Source: Salinivirgaceae bacterium (GTDB taxonomy: Bacteria; Bacteroidota; Bacteroidia; Bacteroidales; SZUA-534). From it: a stretch of 64,000 bases of DNA. The DNA lies in contig JAFXQB010000001.1 of the NCBI GenBank assembly GCA_017527435.1, positions 192,696-256,695 of the forward strand, in the 5' to 3' direction. The notes under the pieces are model-generated. The model saw nothing but the letters and a program-made list of their open reading frames with translations, was not told where the DNA came from and did no database searches. The position numbers were made by a program, and so were the translations under genes. Of this stretch, positions 55,719 through 63,294 are shown piece by piece. How positions within the stretch are numbered: position 1 is the stretch's first letter; each line of letters begins with the position of its first letter.

Positions 55719-56339
55719 ATGTACATCGGAATAGCAGGAAACATCGGCTCTGGAAAGACCACTCTGACAGGGCTTTTGGCCAAAAACTTCAAATGGGAAG
55801 CCCACTACGAAGAGGCCGACAACCCGTATATGAACGATTTTTACAACGATATGCAGCGCTGGTCGTTCAACCTTCAGATTTATTTTCTGAACAGCCGATA
55901 CAACCAGATTCTGCAAATCCTGAAATCGGGCAAAACCATCATCCAGGACCGCACCATCTACGAGGACGCGCACATTTTCGCGCCCAACCTGCACGATATG
56001 GGATTGTTGAGCACACGCGACTTCAACACCTATTTCTCATCGTTCGAACTGATGAGCAAATTCATTCAGCCGCCTGATTTGCTGATATATCTGCGTGCAT
56101 CGGTGCCAACCTTGGTGCGCAACATCCAAAAGCGCGGCCGCGACTACGAGAGTTCTATCCGACTCGACTACCTGAAGCGGCTCAACGAGCGCTACGAGGC
56201 GTGGATTGCAAAGTACGATTTGGGAAAACTGCTCATTTTCGATGTCGATGATATGAACTTCACCGAAAAACCCGAGGACCTGCGCACCATCATCGACCGC
56301 GTGGACGCCGAAATCAACGGCCTTTTCAAGCAGAAATAG
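55719..56339 (+). CDS. Deoxynucleoside kinase
   Basis: Salvage enzyme of 206 residues (dAK/dGK or dNK type) phosphorylating deoxynucleosides with ATP. P-loop GNIGSGKTT at 7-15, the catalytic region YEEADNPYMNDFY, the DRS-like motif DRTIYEDA, and a lid KRGRDYESSIRLDYLKRLNE. Substrate preference cannot be read by eye. The next gene starts 3 bp later, so they are coupled. Confidence 0.92.
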   Translation: MYIGIAGNIGSGKTTLTGLLAKNFKWEAHYEEADNPYMNDFYNDMQRWSFNLQIYFLNSRYNQILQILKSGKTIIQDRTIYEDAHIFAPNLHDMGLLSTRDFNTYFSSFELMSKFIQPPDLLIYLRASVPTLVRNIQKRGRDYESSIRLDYLKRLNERYEAWIAKYDLGKLLIFDVDDMNFTEKPEDLRTIIDRVDAEINGLFKQK

Positions 56340-56342
56340 CGG

Positions 56343-57263
56343 ATGGAAACGCTGCAAGAGATAATCGAATTCGACAGGTTCGACAATCTCGAATGGTGCG
56401 CCCGCCAAATTGTGGAAGGCTTCATAACTGGCTTGCACAAAAGCCCTTATCACGGATTCTCGGTTGAGTTTGCCGAACACAGACTCTACAACCAGGGCGA
56501 ATCGACGCGCCACATCGACTGGAAACTCTTTGCCCGCACCGACAAACTCTTCACCAAACAGTTCGAAGAAGAGACCAATATGCGGTGCAACATACTGATT
56601 GACTCTTCGTCGTCGATGCTGTTCCCGACGGGCAAAGGCAAGCAGATGAACAAACTCACGTTCTCAATCTACTCGGCCGCGGCGCTCATCCACCTTCTGC
56701 GCCGCCAGCGCGACGCGGTGGGCATCACGCTCTTTTCGGACCAGATTGAACTGCAAACCGAATCGCGGCTGTCGGAATCGCACGCCAAAATGCTCTACGC
56801 CGAACTCGAGAAATGCCTTTGGGCGAAGCACCCATCGGCGCGGCACACCACCGACCTTGCCGACACTCTGCACCTGACGGCCGAAAAAATGCACAAGCGG
56901 TCGCTGATAATCGTTTTTTCCGACCTGTTCGCGCCTGATATGCAGGGACTTTACAGCGCCATCGAGCATCTGAAGCACAACCGCCACGAAGTGGTCATCT
57001 TCCACATCACCGACCACGAGCACGAGATGCGGCTCGACTACCCTAACCGCCCCGTCTGCTTTGTGGATATGGAAACGGGCGAGCGAATCAAGTTGAACCC
57101 CAACCAGATACGCGACACGTATCAATCAACCGTAAACACTTTTTTGAGCGACTTGCAGACAAAGTGCGGCCAGTACGGCATCGAACTCGTAAGCGCCGAC
57201 GTGAACCAGAATTTCGCCGACATTCTCACACCGTTCCTGATAAAACGTGCGAAGGCGGGGTGA
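56343..57263 (+). CDS. DUF58-family protein with vWA domain
   Basis: Cytosolic protein of 306 residues. The DUF58 signature is GESTRHIDWKLFARTDKLF and the vWA-type MIDAS is DSSSSM (Asp87), giving metal-dependent protein binding. In operons such proteins work with MoxR AAA+ ATPases, but no MoxR gene is next to it here; the neighbour is the deoxynucleoside kinase 3 bp upstream. Role inferred from family only. Confidence 0.9.
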   Translation: METLQEIIEFDRFDNLEWCARQIVEGFITGLHKSPYHGFSVEFAEHRLYNQGESTRHIDWKLFARTDKLFTKQFEEETNMRCNILIDSSSSMLFPTGKGKQMNKLTFSIYSAAALIHLLRRQRDAVGITLFSDQIELQTESRLSESHAKMLYAELEKCLWAKHPSARHTTDLADTLHLTAEKMHKRSLIIVFSDLFAPDMQGLYSAIEHLKHNRHEVVIFHITDHEHEMRLDYPNRPVCFVDMETGERIKLNPNQIRDTYQSTVNTFLSDLQTKCGQYGIELVSADVNQNFADILTPFLIKRAKAG

Positions 57264-57430
57264 TGACAGAACGCGGGTGACGCTGATTGAAAGGATTTTC
57301 GCTGATTTTTTACAGATTAAATAATCGGGCCGAAGAACGTTTGGCGCACATCCTTTAATGCAGAAATAATTGCATTATTGAAATGAAAATCATTATATTT
57401 GAGGATGCTTATGTTTAACAATTAAATACT

Positions 57431-58327
57431 ATGGCTATGAATAAAAAAGATTTAGAATCCAAATTGCGAAAACAATGTTCAAGCGCAAAACTACCCACAC
57501 ATTATGATTATAATGTTGTTGGGAAAAATCTTACACTAAAAGTGTCTGATAGTGGGTTAAAAGCCAATATGCAAACAGATGATGGGGCATTTGAAAGTTG
57601 GGCGCTAATCTTAAAATTTTATTTGTCAGACATTATTGATACTGTTACAATTGATTGGGAAGATATTACAAAAAAAACTGGACACTTTAACAGATTTGTG
57701 TATAGGCTTGCAAAATTTGTTCAAACATACGATTGGGCAAAATCAGCAAAACCAATACCCGATATTCCTACCATTTTAGTTTGCAATTGTCCTAATGGTG
57801 AAGCAGCCCCAAAAGAGAAGCACGAAAAAGGTTCTGAAGGTTGGATTGAATGTGAATTTGTTGAAAAAGAAAAGGTTAATTATGATATTATAAATCATCA
57901 ATTTCCTGTCGGTTTATTTAAAAACACCGTCAAAAAAAGCGAAAGTTTTACTACTAGAGGGAAAAGCGCAATTGATATATGGGCTGCAAAAGATAATCAG
58001 TTTTATATCTTTGAATTAAAGAAAGATGACAACATTTCTGCTGGCATTATATCAGAATTAATGTTTTACACGAATGTAGTGAACGACTTGTTCTCGCATA
58101 GAATACAATATGAAAGCGATAACGCTAAAAAGGCAATTAAAGAAAACTATCGTGGATTTGGCGACTTTTACAAATTGTATAACAGCGGAACAGTTAAGAC
58201 AATTAATGCTGTACTTTTGGCAGAAGAACTGCATCCATTGATAACAAAAGAACTCATTTCGTTTATAAATAATTCAGCACGCTACAAATACAACCATATA
58301 GTCTTTTCAACATCAAGTCCAAAATAA
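57431..58327 (+). CDS. Uncharacterised protein with a PD-(D/E)XK-like nuclease core
   Basis: Protein of 298 residues, clearly AT-richer than the genes on each side. A candidate nuclease core is SAIDIWAAKDNQFYIFELKK: Asp182, then Glu195-x-Lys197 twelve residues on, the spacing of PD-(D/E)XK enzymes. The N-terminal part (LILKFYLSDIIDTVTIDWE, FNRFVYRLAKFVQ) and tail (YKYNHIVFSTSSPK) match nothing I know. Start ATG 57431, or 57437. Context (a metallo-hydrolase 99 bp downstream, PIN toxin 2.4 kb on) suggests an accessory, perhaps defence, island. A restriction enzyme is possible but no methylase is present. Confidence 0.75.
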   Translation: MAMNKKDLESKLRKQCSSAKLPTHYDYNVVGKNLTLKVSDSGLKANMQTDDGAFESWALILKFYLSDIIDTVTIDWEDITKKTGHFNRFVYRLAKFVQTYDWAKSAKPIPDIPTILVCNCPNGEAAPKEKHEKGSEGWIECEFVEKEKVNYDIINHQFPVGLFKNTVKKSESFTTRGKSAIDIWAAKDNQFYIFELKKDDNISAGIISELMFYTNVVNDLFSHRIQYESDNAKKAIKENYRGFGDFYKLYNSGTVKTINAVLLAEELHPLITKELISFINNSARYKYNHIVFSTSSPK

Positions 58328-58363
58328 TGGACTGACCGCGAAAAATTAAAAAAACTTCCATCT

Positions 58364-58382
58364 TGTGCGGCGATATCGCACA
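58364..58382. repeat. Hairpin in the 5' region of the metallo-hydrolase gene
   Basis: TGTGCG/CGCACA stem with a 7-nt loop, 44 bp before the ATG. May be structure in the untranslated region; too short for confidence. Confidence 0.3.
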
Positions 58383-58417
58383 CCTACGTCGTTATTATTG
58401 TAAAAAATTTTAACAAC

Positions 58418-58422
58418 GGAGG
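58418..58422 (+). promoter_or_regulatory. Unusually strong Shine-Dalgarno of the metallo-hydrolase gene
   Basis: GGAGG four bases before the ATG. Nearly every other gene in the window lacks such a site, so the 5' region may come from another lineage. Confidence 0.6.
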
Positions 58423-58426
58423 TAAT

Positions 58427-59737
58427 ATGAAGATTACAATTCATCGCGGAGCGAATCAGATTGGCGGTTGTATCACGGAAATACAATCGGCGGCAGGTGA
58501 CAAAATTCTTATCGATTTCGGACACAATCTGCCTAAAGGCGACCAGAAAGCCAAAGACAAATTCGAGAACCGGGACACCCTGATGCAAGTGCTGCAAGGC
58601 GTTTCCGACGTGTATTACACCCATTATCACGGCGACCACATCGCTTTTGAGTATGAGATTTACAAGGCCGACGTCAGGCAACATATTGGCGGGATGGCGC
58701 TCAAAATGTTGCGGACACTCAAGCAGCATCTGCAGAAAGCCGACGAATTGAAGGACGCATCGGCCAAAAGTCTGGAGGCGCTGGCGCATTTTGAAACATA
58801 CAGGGCGGCACGAACCGAAACCATTGGCGACATCAGCATCACACCCTATTTTGTGAGCCATTCGGCTGTTGACGCCTATATGTTTCTAATTGAATGTGAC
58901 GGAGTTATCATTCTACACACTGGCGATTTCCGCGACCACGGCTATTTGGGCGGCGGCTTGATGAAAAATCTGAAATGCAACATTGTTCCGAAAAATGTCG
59001 ATGTGCTAATTTCGGAAGGGACGATGCTGGCCCGAAAAGACGAGGAAGTGATGACGGAATGGGAGTTGCTGGACATTGCCGAAGACATTATGGACGAGTA
59101 CAAAAACGTGTTTGTGCTCTGTTCGTCGACCGACGCCGACCGCATTGCGACAATGTATCAGGCAACGCGCCGTTGTTCGCATAATTTCCGCTGGCTCGTG
59201 ACCGACACGTATCAAGGCAAACAGATTCAAAACATAAGAAACAGCCCGATAAGATTCTATTCCAGCATCGTTTATCGGGATTTTGGCTTTGACCACGACA
59301 AGGTTTTGGCCGATATGCTGAAGGACGGATTTACAATGCTGGTGCGCGATTCGGCAAGTTTCGAGAAATATCTTGAAGAGATTGTCCCGCAAATCGATTT
59401 AAACCAGACAGCGCTCATCTACTCGCAATTCAGCGGCTACATCGACCCTGGTCATCCAGCGTTCAATCAGTCAACCTACAATTTTGTGCGGAAATATCCG
59501 TGGCATCTTGAATATCTGCACACATCGGGGCACGCGCCGCAGCAGACTTTACGCGAGGTGTGCGAGTTTGTGAATCCGTCGATGGCGATAATCCCAATTC
59601 ACAGAGAGGCGCAATCCGACCTTTCCGTATTAGGGCTGTCGCCGAAACTGCAGGAACGAATCGTCACCAAAAGCACCGAACTGACAAAAGACGGGCATTG
59701 GAACGACACGCCTGTCACAATCGAGATAAAAGATTAA
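58427..59737 (+). CDS. Metallo-beta-lactamase-fold hydrolase, RNase J/beta-CASP-like
   Basis: Protein of 436 residues. Metal motif THYHGDH (His66, His68, Asp70, His71), then HTGDFRDHG and a C-terminal TSGHAPQQTL with EAQSDLSVLG; the central part between (about 200-340) replaces the RNase J beta-CASP region. This is a compact relative of the RNA/DNA-processing metallo-hydrolases, shorter than RNase J (about 550). Nucleic-acid cleavage is inferred from the family. It has an unusually strong Shine-Dalgarno. The following two small genes (gaps of 45 and 0 bp) probably belong to the same transcript. Confidence 0.85.
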   Translation: MKITIHRGANQIGGCITEIQSAAGDKILIDFGHNLPKGDQKAKDKFENRDTLMQVLQGVSDVYYTHYHGDHIAFEYEIYKADVRQHIGGMALKMLRTLKQHLQKADELKDASAKSLEALAHFETYRAARTETIGDISITPYFVSHSAVDAYMFLIECDGVIILHTGDFRDHGYLGGGLMKNLKCNIVPKNVDVLISEGTMLARKDEEVMTEWELLDIAEDIMDEYKNVFVLCSSTDADRIATMYQATRRCSHNFRWLVTDTYQGKQIQNIRNSPIRFYSSIVYRDFGFDHDKVLADMLKDGFTMLVRDSASFEKYLEEIVPQIDLNQTALIYSQFSGYIDPGHPAFNQSTYNFVRKYPWHLEYLHTSGHAPQQTLREVCEFVNPSMAIIPIHREAQSDLSVLGLSPKLQERIVTKSTELTKDGHWNDTPVTIEIKD

Positions 59738-59782
59738 AAGATGGTCAGATGCATAATGTATAATCGATAATATCAGAAAGTT

Positions 59783-60301
59783 ATGGAAAAAGAAATCAGC
59801 GAAATATATCATTTCAATCCCGATGATTTTGATGAAAGAGGCCGTCGGAAGGCCGATGGGAAGACGTTTCGCGATGTGGTAAAGGATTTTGAATATGCGT
59901 TTCACGGCAGTCATTCAACCGAATATGCCCTGAACTTTTATTCCAACTCGCAGACAATGAGACTTTTGGCAAAATCAAACGACGCTGCGCCGTTTTTGGC
60001 GTACGGAATGGATTTGTTTCAAGGCAATGCCTTCGATGCGGAAAAAGACGCCTACGCCAACCACCAAATGGACCTACGCAGCAAGAATATTCTTGTCTAT
60101 GGCATCGATTCCGCCTATATGACTGAATTTGACGAGTTTGGATATCCTGTGTTTGGCAAAGAAAACGGCATTTTTCCGCTGACACTGCTGATTGACGAGA
60201 CGATGAGCGACGGCGTTGTCCGTCTAGCAACACCCACAAGCGACGATGACGGAGAACTGGCCCCCGTAACGAATAATGTACCACAAAAAGAGTATTTATA
60301 A
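59783..60301 (+). CDS. Unknown protein, second gene of the metallo-hydrolase cluster
   Basis: Soluble acidic protein of 172 residues; no domain recognised. Features: MEKEISEIYHFNPDDFDERG near the N-terminus, FYSNSQTMRLLAKS, and a low-complexity acidic tail (ATPTSDDDGELAPVTNN). No signal peptide or membrane helix. Its TAA shares an A with the ATG of the next gene (TAATG), so the two are translationally coupled and probably act together. Their partner may be the metallo-hydrolase 45 bp upstream. Nothing in the sequence supports a mechanism. Confidence 0.75.
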   Translation: MEKEISEIYHFNPDDFDERGRRKADGKTFRDVVKDFEYAFHGSHSTEYALNFYSNSQTMRLLAKSNDAAPFLAYGMDLFQGNAFDAEKDAYANHQMDLRSKNILVYGIDSAYMTEFDEFGYPVFGKENGIFPLTLLIDETMSDGVVRLATPTSDDDGELAPVTNNVPQKEYL

Positions 60302-60714
60302 TGGAAACTGCAGAGGAACAAAACAAATGGTTTAAGATTCGCAACAACAACGGCGAATGGATAAGCGATAAGAAAGCCGTGTTCGTGCCAGAATGGCTTG
60401 AAGAAAAAATCAGAACATACACGGAGCAACGAGGACAGAAATTCGTCTTTCAAAAAGGCCCCGAAGGAATGCTGTGGTGCTACGCGCACGAAATCAGAGA
60501 TATGAATTTTCGAAACATCACTGTAACCGAAACTCTGTATTTGATAGACCAAATCTCAAAATGTATGACGGTGCCGAAAGTCGATAATACGCCGCGGAAA
60601 TTGAAAATAGAGAAGGGGAAAATGAGCAAAGAAAAGAGTGAAGAACTATTGGAGAAGTATCTCAAGTCGTTGGAAGAGGAAGAGTCTGGCAAACAAGACA
60701 TAAGTAACTTATGA
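60301..60714 (+). CDS. Unknown protein, third gene of the metallo-hydrolase cluster
   Basis: Small soluble protein of 137 residues; no recognised domain. An N-terminal half with KWFKIRNNNGEWISDKKAVF and FVFQKGPEGMLWCYAHEIRD looks globular, and a charged C-terminal helix follows (EEKSEELLEKYLKSLEEEE-like). The Lys/Glu tail could be a coiled coil. It overlaps the stop of the upstream gene and its own 3' end overlaps the convergent PIN-toxin gene by 6 bp. Confidence 0.72.
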   Translation: METAEEQNKWFKIRNNNGEWISDKKAVFVPEWLEEKIRTYTEQRGQKFVFQKGPEGMLWCYAHEIRDMNFRNITVTETLYLIDQISKCMTVPKVDNTPRKLKIEKGKMSKEKSEELLEKYLKSLEEEESGKQDISNL

Positions 60715-61122
60715 CAAGCCTAACAAAACATTTCTGAACTCACTCATTGCAACTATACGCGTGTTTTGGTGACTTTCCAACACGAGCAATTCGCTATCGC
60801 CTGAAACAATATAATCTGCATTCATTGTTTCGGCAAGCGACAACAAGTATAAATCTTTGGCATCTCTGATACCAGATTGTGCATTATGAGTGATTGTAAC
60901 TAATTGGCAATAAGTTCTTATGATATGCAGCAGGTTTTCCAAATCGACATCGGTAATACGATTGCGAATCTTTGGACGAGTCGCCACATCAGCAATCTCA
61001 CGAAGCAATTGCGGGCAAACGAAGACATCAATATGCTGACTTTGCAGCACTTGTTTCATCGCGTCTTTTTGGAATCCCAACAAAAACGAAATCCAAATAT
61101 TGCAATCGATGATTATTCTCAT
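60709..61122 (-). CDS. PIN-domain toxin of a toxin-antitoxin pair
   Basis: Putative ribonuclease of 137 residues (VapC-like PIN fold). Acidic residues of the active site: Asp6 in IIIDCNIWIS, Glu42 in LLREIADVA, Asp90 in RDAKDLYLLSLAE, and Asp109 in IVSGDSELL. Its start overlaps the stop of the antitoxin gene by 4 bp (ATGA), the usual coupling. Expected to cleave RNA when free of the antitoxin. Confidence 0.9.
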   Translation of the reverse strand: MRIIIDCNIWISFLLGFQKDAMKQVLQSQHIDVFVCPQLLREIADVATRPKIRNRITDVDLENLLHIIRTYCQLVTITHNAQSGIRDAKDLYLLSLAETMNADYIVSGDSELLVLESHQNTRIVAMSEFRNVLLGLS

Positions 61123-61328
61123 TTCTTGTAACGGACAGCCTTTACTTCGTTCATAATGTCCGTTTCAGTCAAATCCATTGCATCGGGGCGGGTTCGCAGA
61201 AATTTGTCCAGCATTTCTTCACGAGATTCTGCTTCCCATCCGAATTTGCGGACAAGTTCTTGAAACAAATTCCAATCGGCACGCGGAACGTTCAAATAAA
61301 CCCCTTGTGCTAATGTAGTGCTTGACAT
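61119..61328 (-). CDS. Antitoxin partner of the PIN toxin
   Basis: Small protein of 69 residues, upstream of and coupled by ATGA to the PIN gene. Sequence MSSTTLAQGVYLNVPRADW and KFGWEAESREEMLDKFLRT suggests a helical toxin-binding tail; a DNA-binding N-terminus of a known type is not evident. Start at ATG 61328 rather than 61352 (would add MLFEKRRN). Intergenic 61329-61588 (260 bp) towards thyA shows no clear gene or promoter to me. Confidence 0.82.
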   Translation of the reverse strand: MSSTTLAQGVYLNVPRADWNLFQELVRKFGWEAESREEMLDKFLRTRPDAMDLTETDIMNEVKAVRYKK

Positions 61329-61588
61329 ATTCCTTCTTTTTTCAAATAACAAAACAAATATCTTTCCTGCGATAACAAATCATTGTGTCTAAATCACAGA
61401 GCAATACAAAAATAAAAATGTTCAATGTGAAATGAAAATGTTTTTGTCAAACAATGATATTTATTTAAACCCTGCGTCAATAGCGCGGCCCCCCACCCTT
61501 CTCTTAACTTGTTAATAACATCTCGACGGCAAGTTGGCGGAAATTGGCGGCGGCTGATTAAATTGTGCGCTCAAAAAATCGCTACACA

Positions 61589-62383
61589 ATGAAACAATAT
61601 CTCGATATGCTGTCGCACATTATTGCGACGGGCGACAAGAAAAGCGACCGCACTGGAACGGGCACCATCAGCACCTTCGGCTACCAGATGCGCTTCGACC
61701 TAAACGCGGGTTTTCCCTGCCTGACAACAAAAAAACTGCACCTGAAATCGATTATTCACGAGTTGCTGTGGTTTTTGGCGGGCGACACCAACGTTAAGTA
61801 CCTGCAGGACAACGGCGTGCGAATCTGGAACGAGTGGGCCGACGAGAATGGTGACTTGGGACACGTCTACGGCTACCAATGGCGCTCGTGGCCTGCACCC
61901 GACGGCACGCATATCGACCAAATCAGCAAACTCATCCACGACATAAAGACCAACCCCGACTCGCGCCGCCTGATTGTGAGCGCCTGGAACGTGGCCGACA
62001 TCGACCATATGGCTCTGCCGCCCTGCCACGCGCTTTTTCAGTTCTACGTGCGCGGCGGCCGCCTGTCGTGCCAACTCTACCAGCGCAGCGCCGACGCCTT
62101 TTTGGGCGTGCCGTTCAACATTGCGTCGTACTCGCTTCTGACAATGATGGTTGCGCAGGTCTGCCACCTGCAGTTGGGTGAGTTCATCCACACCTTCGGC
62201 GACCTACACATATATAATAACCACCTTGAGCAGGTTCAACTGCAACTCACACGCGAGCCGCGGCCGCTGCCCACAATGTGGATTAACCCCGAAGTTGACG
62301 ACATTTTCAAGTTCAAATTCGACGATTTCCGACTCGACAACTACAACCCGCATCCGCACATCAAGGGTGAAGTGTCGGTGTGA
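61589..62383 (+). CDS. thyA: Thymidylate synthase
   Basis: Enzyme of 264 residues making dTMP from dUMP with methylene-THF. Nucleophile Cys146 in LPPCHALFQ, the same number as in the Escherichia coli enzyme; [21 protein letters not shown] and GDLHIYNNH signatures present. Start at ATG 61589 by family length; an in-frame start at 61565 is unlikely. A folA gene, often adjacent, is not seen. Confidence 0.98.
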   Translation: MKQYLDMLSHIIATGDKKSDRTGTGTISTFGYQMRFDLNAGFPCLTTKKLHLKSIIHELLWFLAGDTNVKYLQDNGVRIWNEWADENGDLGHVYGYQWRSWPAPDGTHIDQISKLIHDIKTNPDSRRLIVSAWNVADIDHMALPPCHALFQFYVRGGRLSCQLYQRSADAFLGVPFNIASYSLLTMMVAQVCHLQLGEFIHTFGDLHIYNNHLEQVQLQLTREPRPLPTMWINPEVDDIFKFKFDDFRLDNYNPHPHIKGEVSV

Positions 62384-62384
62384 T

Positions 62385-62420
62385 AAAGGATTGAAGGATT
62401 GAAGGATTGAATAACTGATT
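62385..62420 (+). repeat. Short-word repeat tract after thyA
   Basis: GATTGAAGGATTGAAGGATT in tandem, then GAATAACTGATT. Same words as 46692-46811 on the opposite strand. Confidence 0.6.
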
Positions 62421-62437
62421 AAAATAGTAATCCAAAT

Positions 62438-63202
62438 CTAATCATTGTCCGTTGCCTGTTGTCTGACGTCCGTTGTCTTATTTTTTCCAACGAATCGGCG
62501 CACATCGTCGGCCATCTGCCGCTGCCACACGGCATTATTATAATTGTATGAAACAGATGGCCGCGTTTTCGATTTTTTGAGCATCCGCACGTAAGACGCC
62601 AAACCCGAGCCTGAACCCACAAGATTTAGAGTTTTCGACGGGTCGTACATCCCCGCATATTCCAAGCGACGAGTGTAACTTGCGAGTTGCCGCATCGGCC
62701 CCAATTCTGCATCAAGAATCGGATGCGGCGCGCTGATTGCCAACTTAACGGCGTTATCTATATTATTGATAGCCAAACTGATATTCTCATCGGGCGGCAT
62801 ATTGGCAACTTCGTATTTCAATTGCGCGTAGGTGATGAACGGCAGCACCACAACTTCGCCCAAAAGAATGGTGTCGGCCGACATCAGTATTCCAACCACG
62901 CGGCTGCGACCGATGAGCGAATCGGGAATGGCAAACGTAACTCGCTGATAGCCAACACACGAAAAGTTTATCGTATCGCCCGAATGACAAGGCAACTCAA
63001 AATATCCGTTCTCGTTCGACGCCGTGCCATATCCGTGCCTGACATAAACGCTGACATACGGAATAGGCTGCAAATCAGCGGCATCGAGAATGCTTCCGCG
63101 GATGATTGTGGCGGAAGGTTGCGGCATAATCTGCCCTTCGGCAACGACCGCCAAAAGCAAAACAGCGGCCGCAAACGCAACTATTTTTGTAATTTTCGTC
63201 AT
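62438..63202 (-). CDS. Exported CarboxypepD_reg-like domain protein
   Basis: Protein of 254 residues. Signal peptide (ITKIVAFAAAVLLLAVVAEG), a CarboxypepD_reg-like beta-sandwich (IRGSILDAADLQPIPYVSVY, about 35-120) and a C-terminal part rich in charged residues (LASYTRRLEYAGMYD). Often such proteins sit at the outer membrane. Start at ATG 63202 (MTKITK) rather than 63217. The last residues (TTDVRQQATDND) are encoded by repeated words of the form GTCCGTTG/GTTGTCTG and look like read-through into repeat sequence. Confidence 0.82.
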   Translation of the reverse strand: MTKITKIVAFAAAVLLLAVVAEGQIMPQPSATIIRGSILDAADLQPIPYVSVYVRHGYGTASNENGYFELPCHSGDTINFSCVGYQRVTFAIPDSLIGRSRVVGILMSADTILLGEVVVLPFITYAQLKYEVANMPPDENISLAINNIDNAVKLAISAPHPILDAELGPMRQLASYTRRLEYAGMYDPSKTLNLVGSGSGLASYVRMLKKSKTRPSVSYNYNNAVWQRQMADDVRRFVGKNKTTDVRQQATDND

Positions 63203-63294
63203 AATTTTGCCAATCAACTCACAAATAAATGTGTTTTTGCTATTTTTAAACGCTTTTTCAAGGCAGTTTAACTTTTATTTAACGTTTACGGATT

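Noticed and set aside
57431..58327. Complete restriction-modification system
   Set aside because: The PD-(D/E)XK-like core is suggestive, but no methyltransferase or specificity gene is close by.
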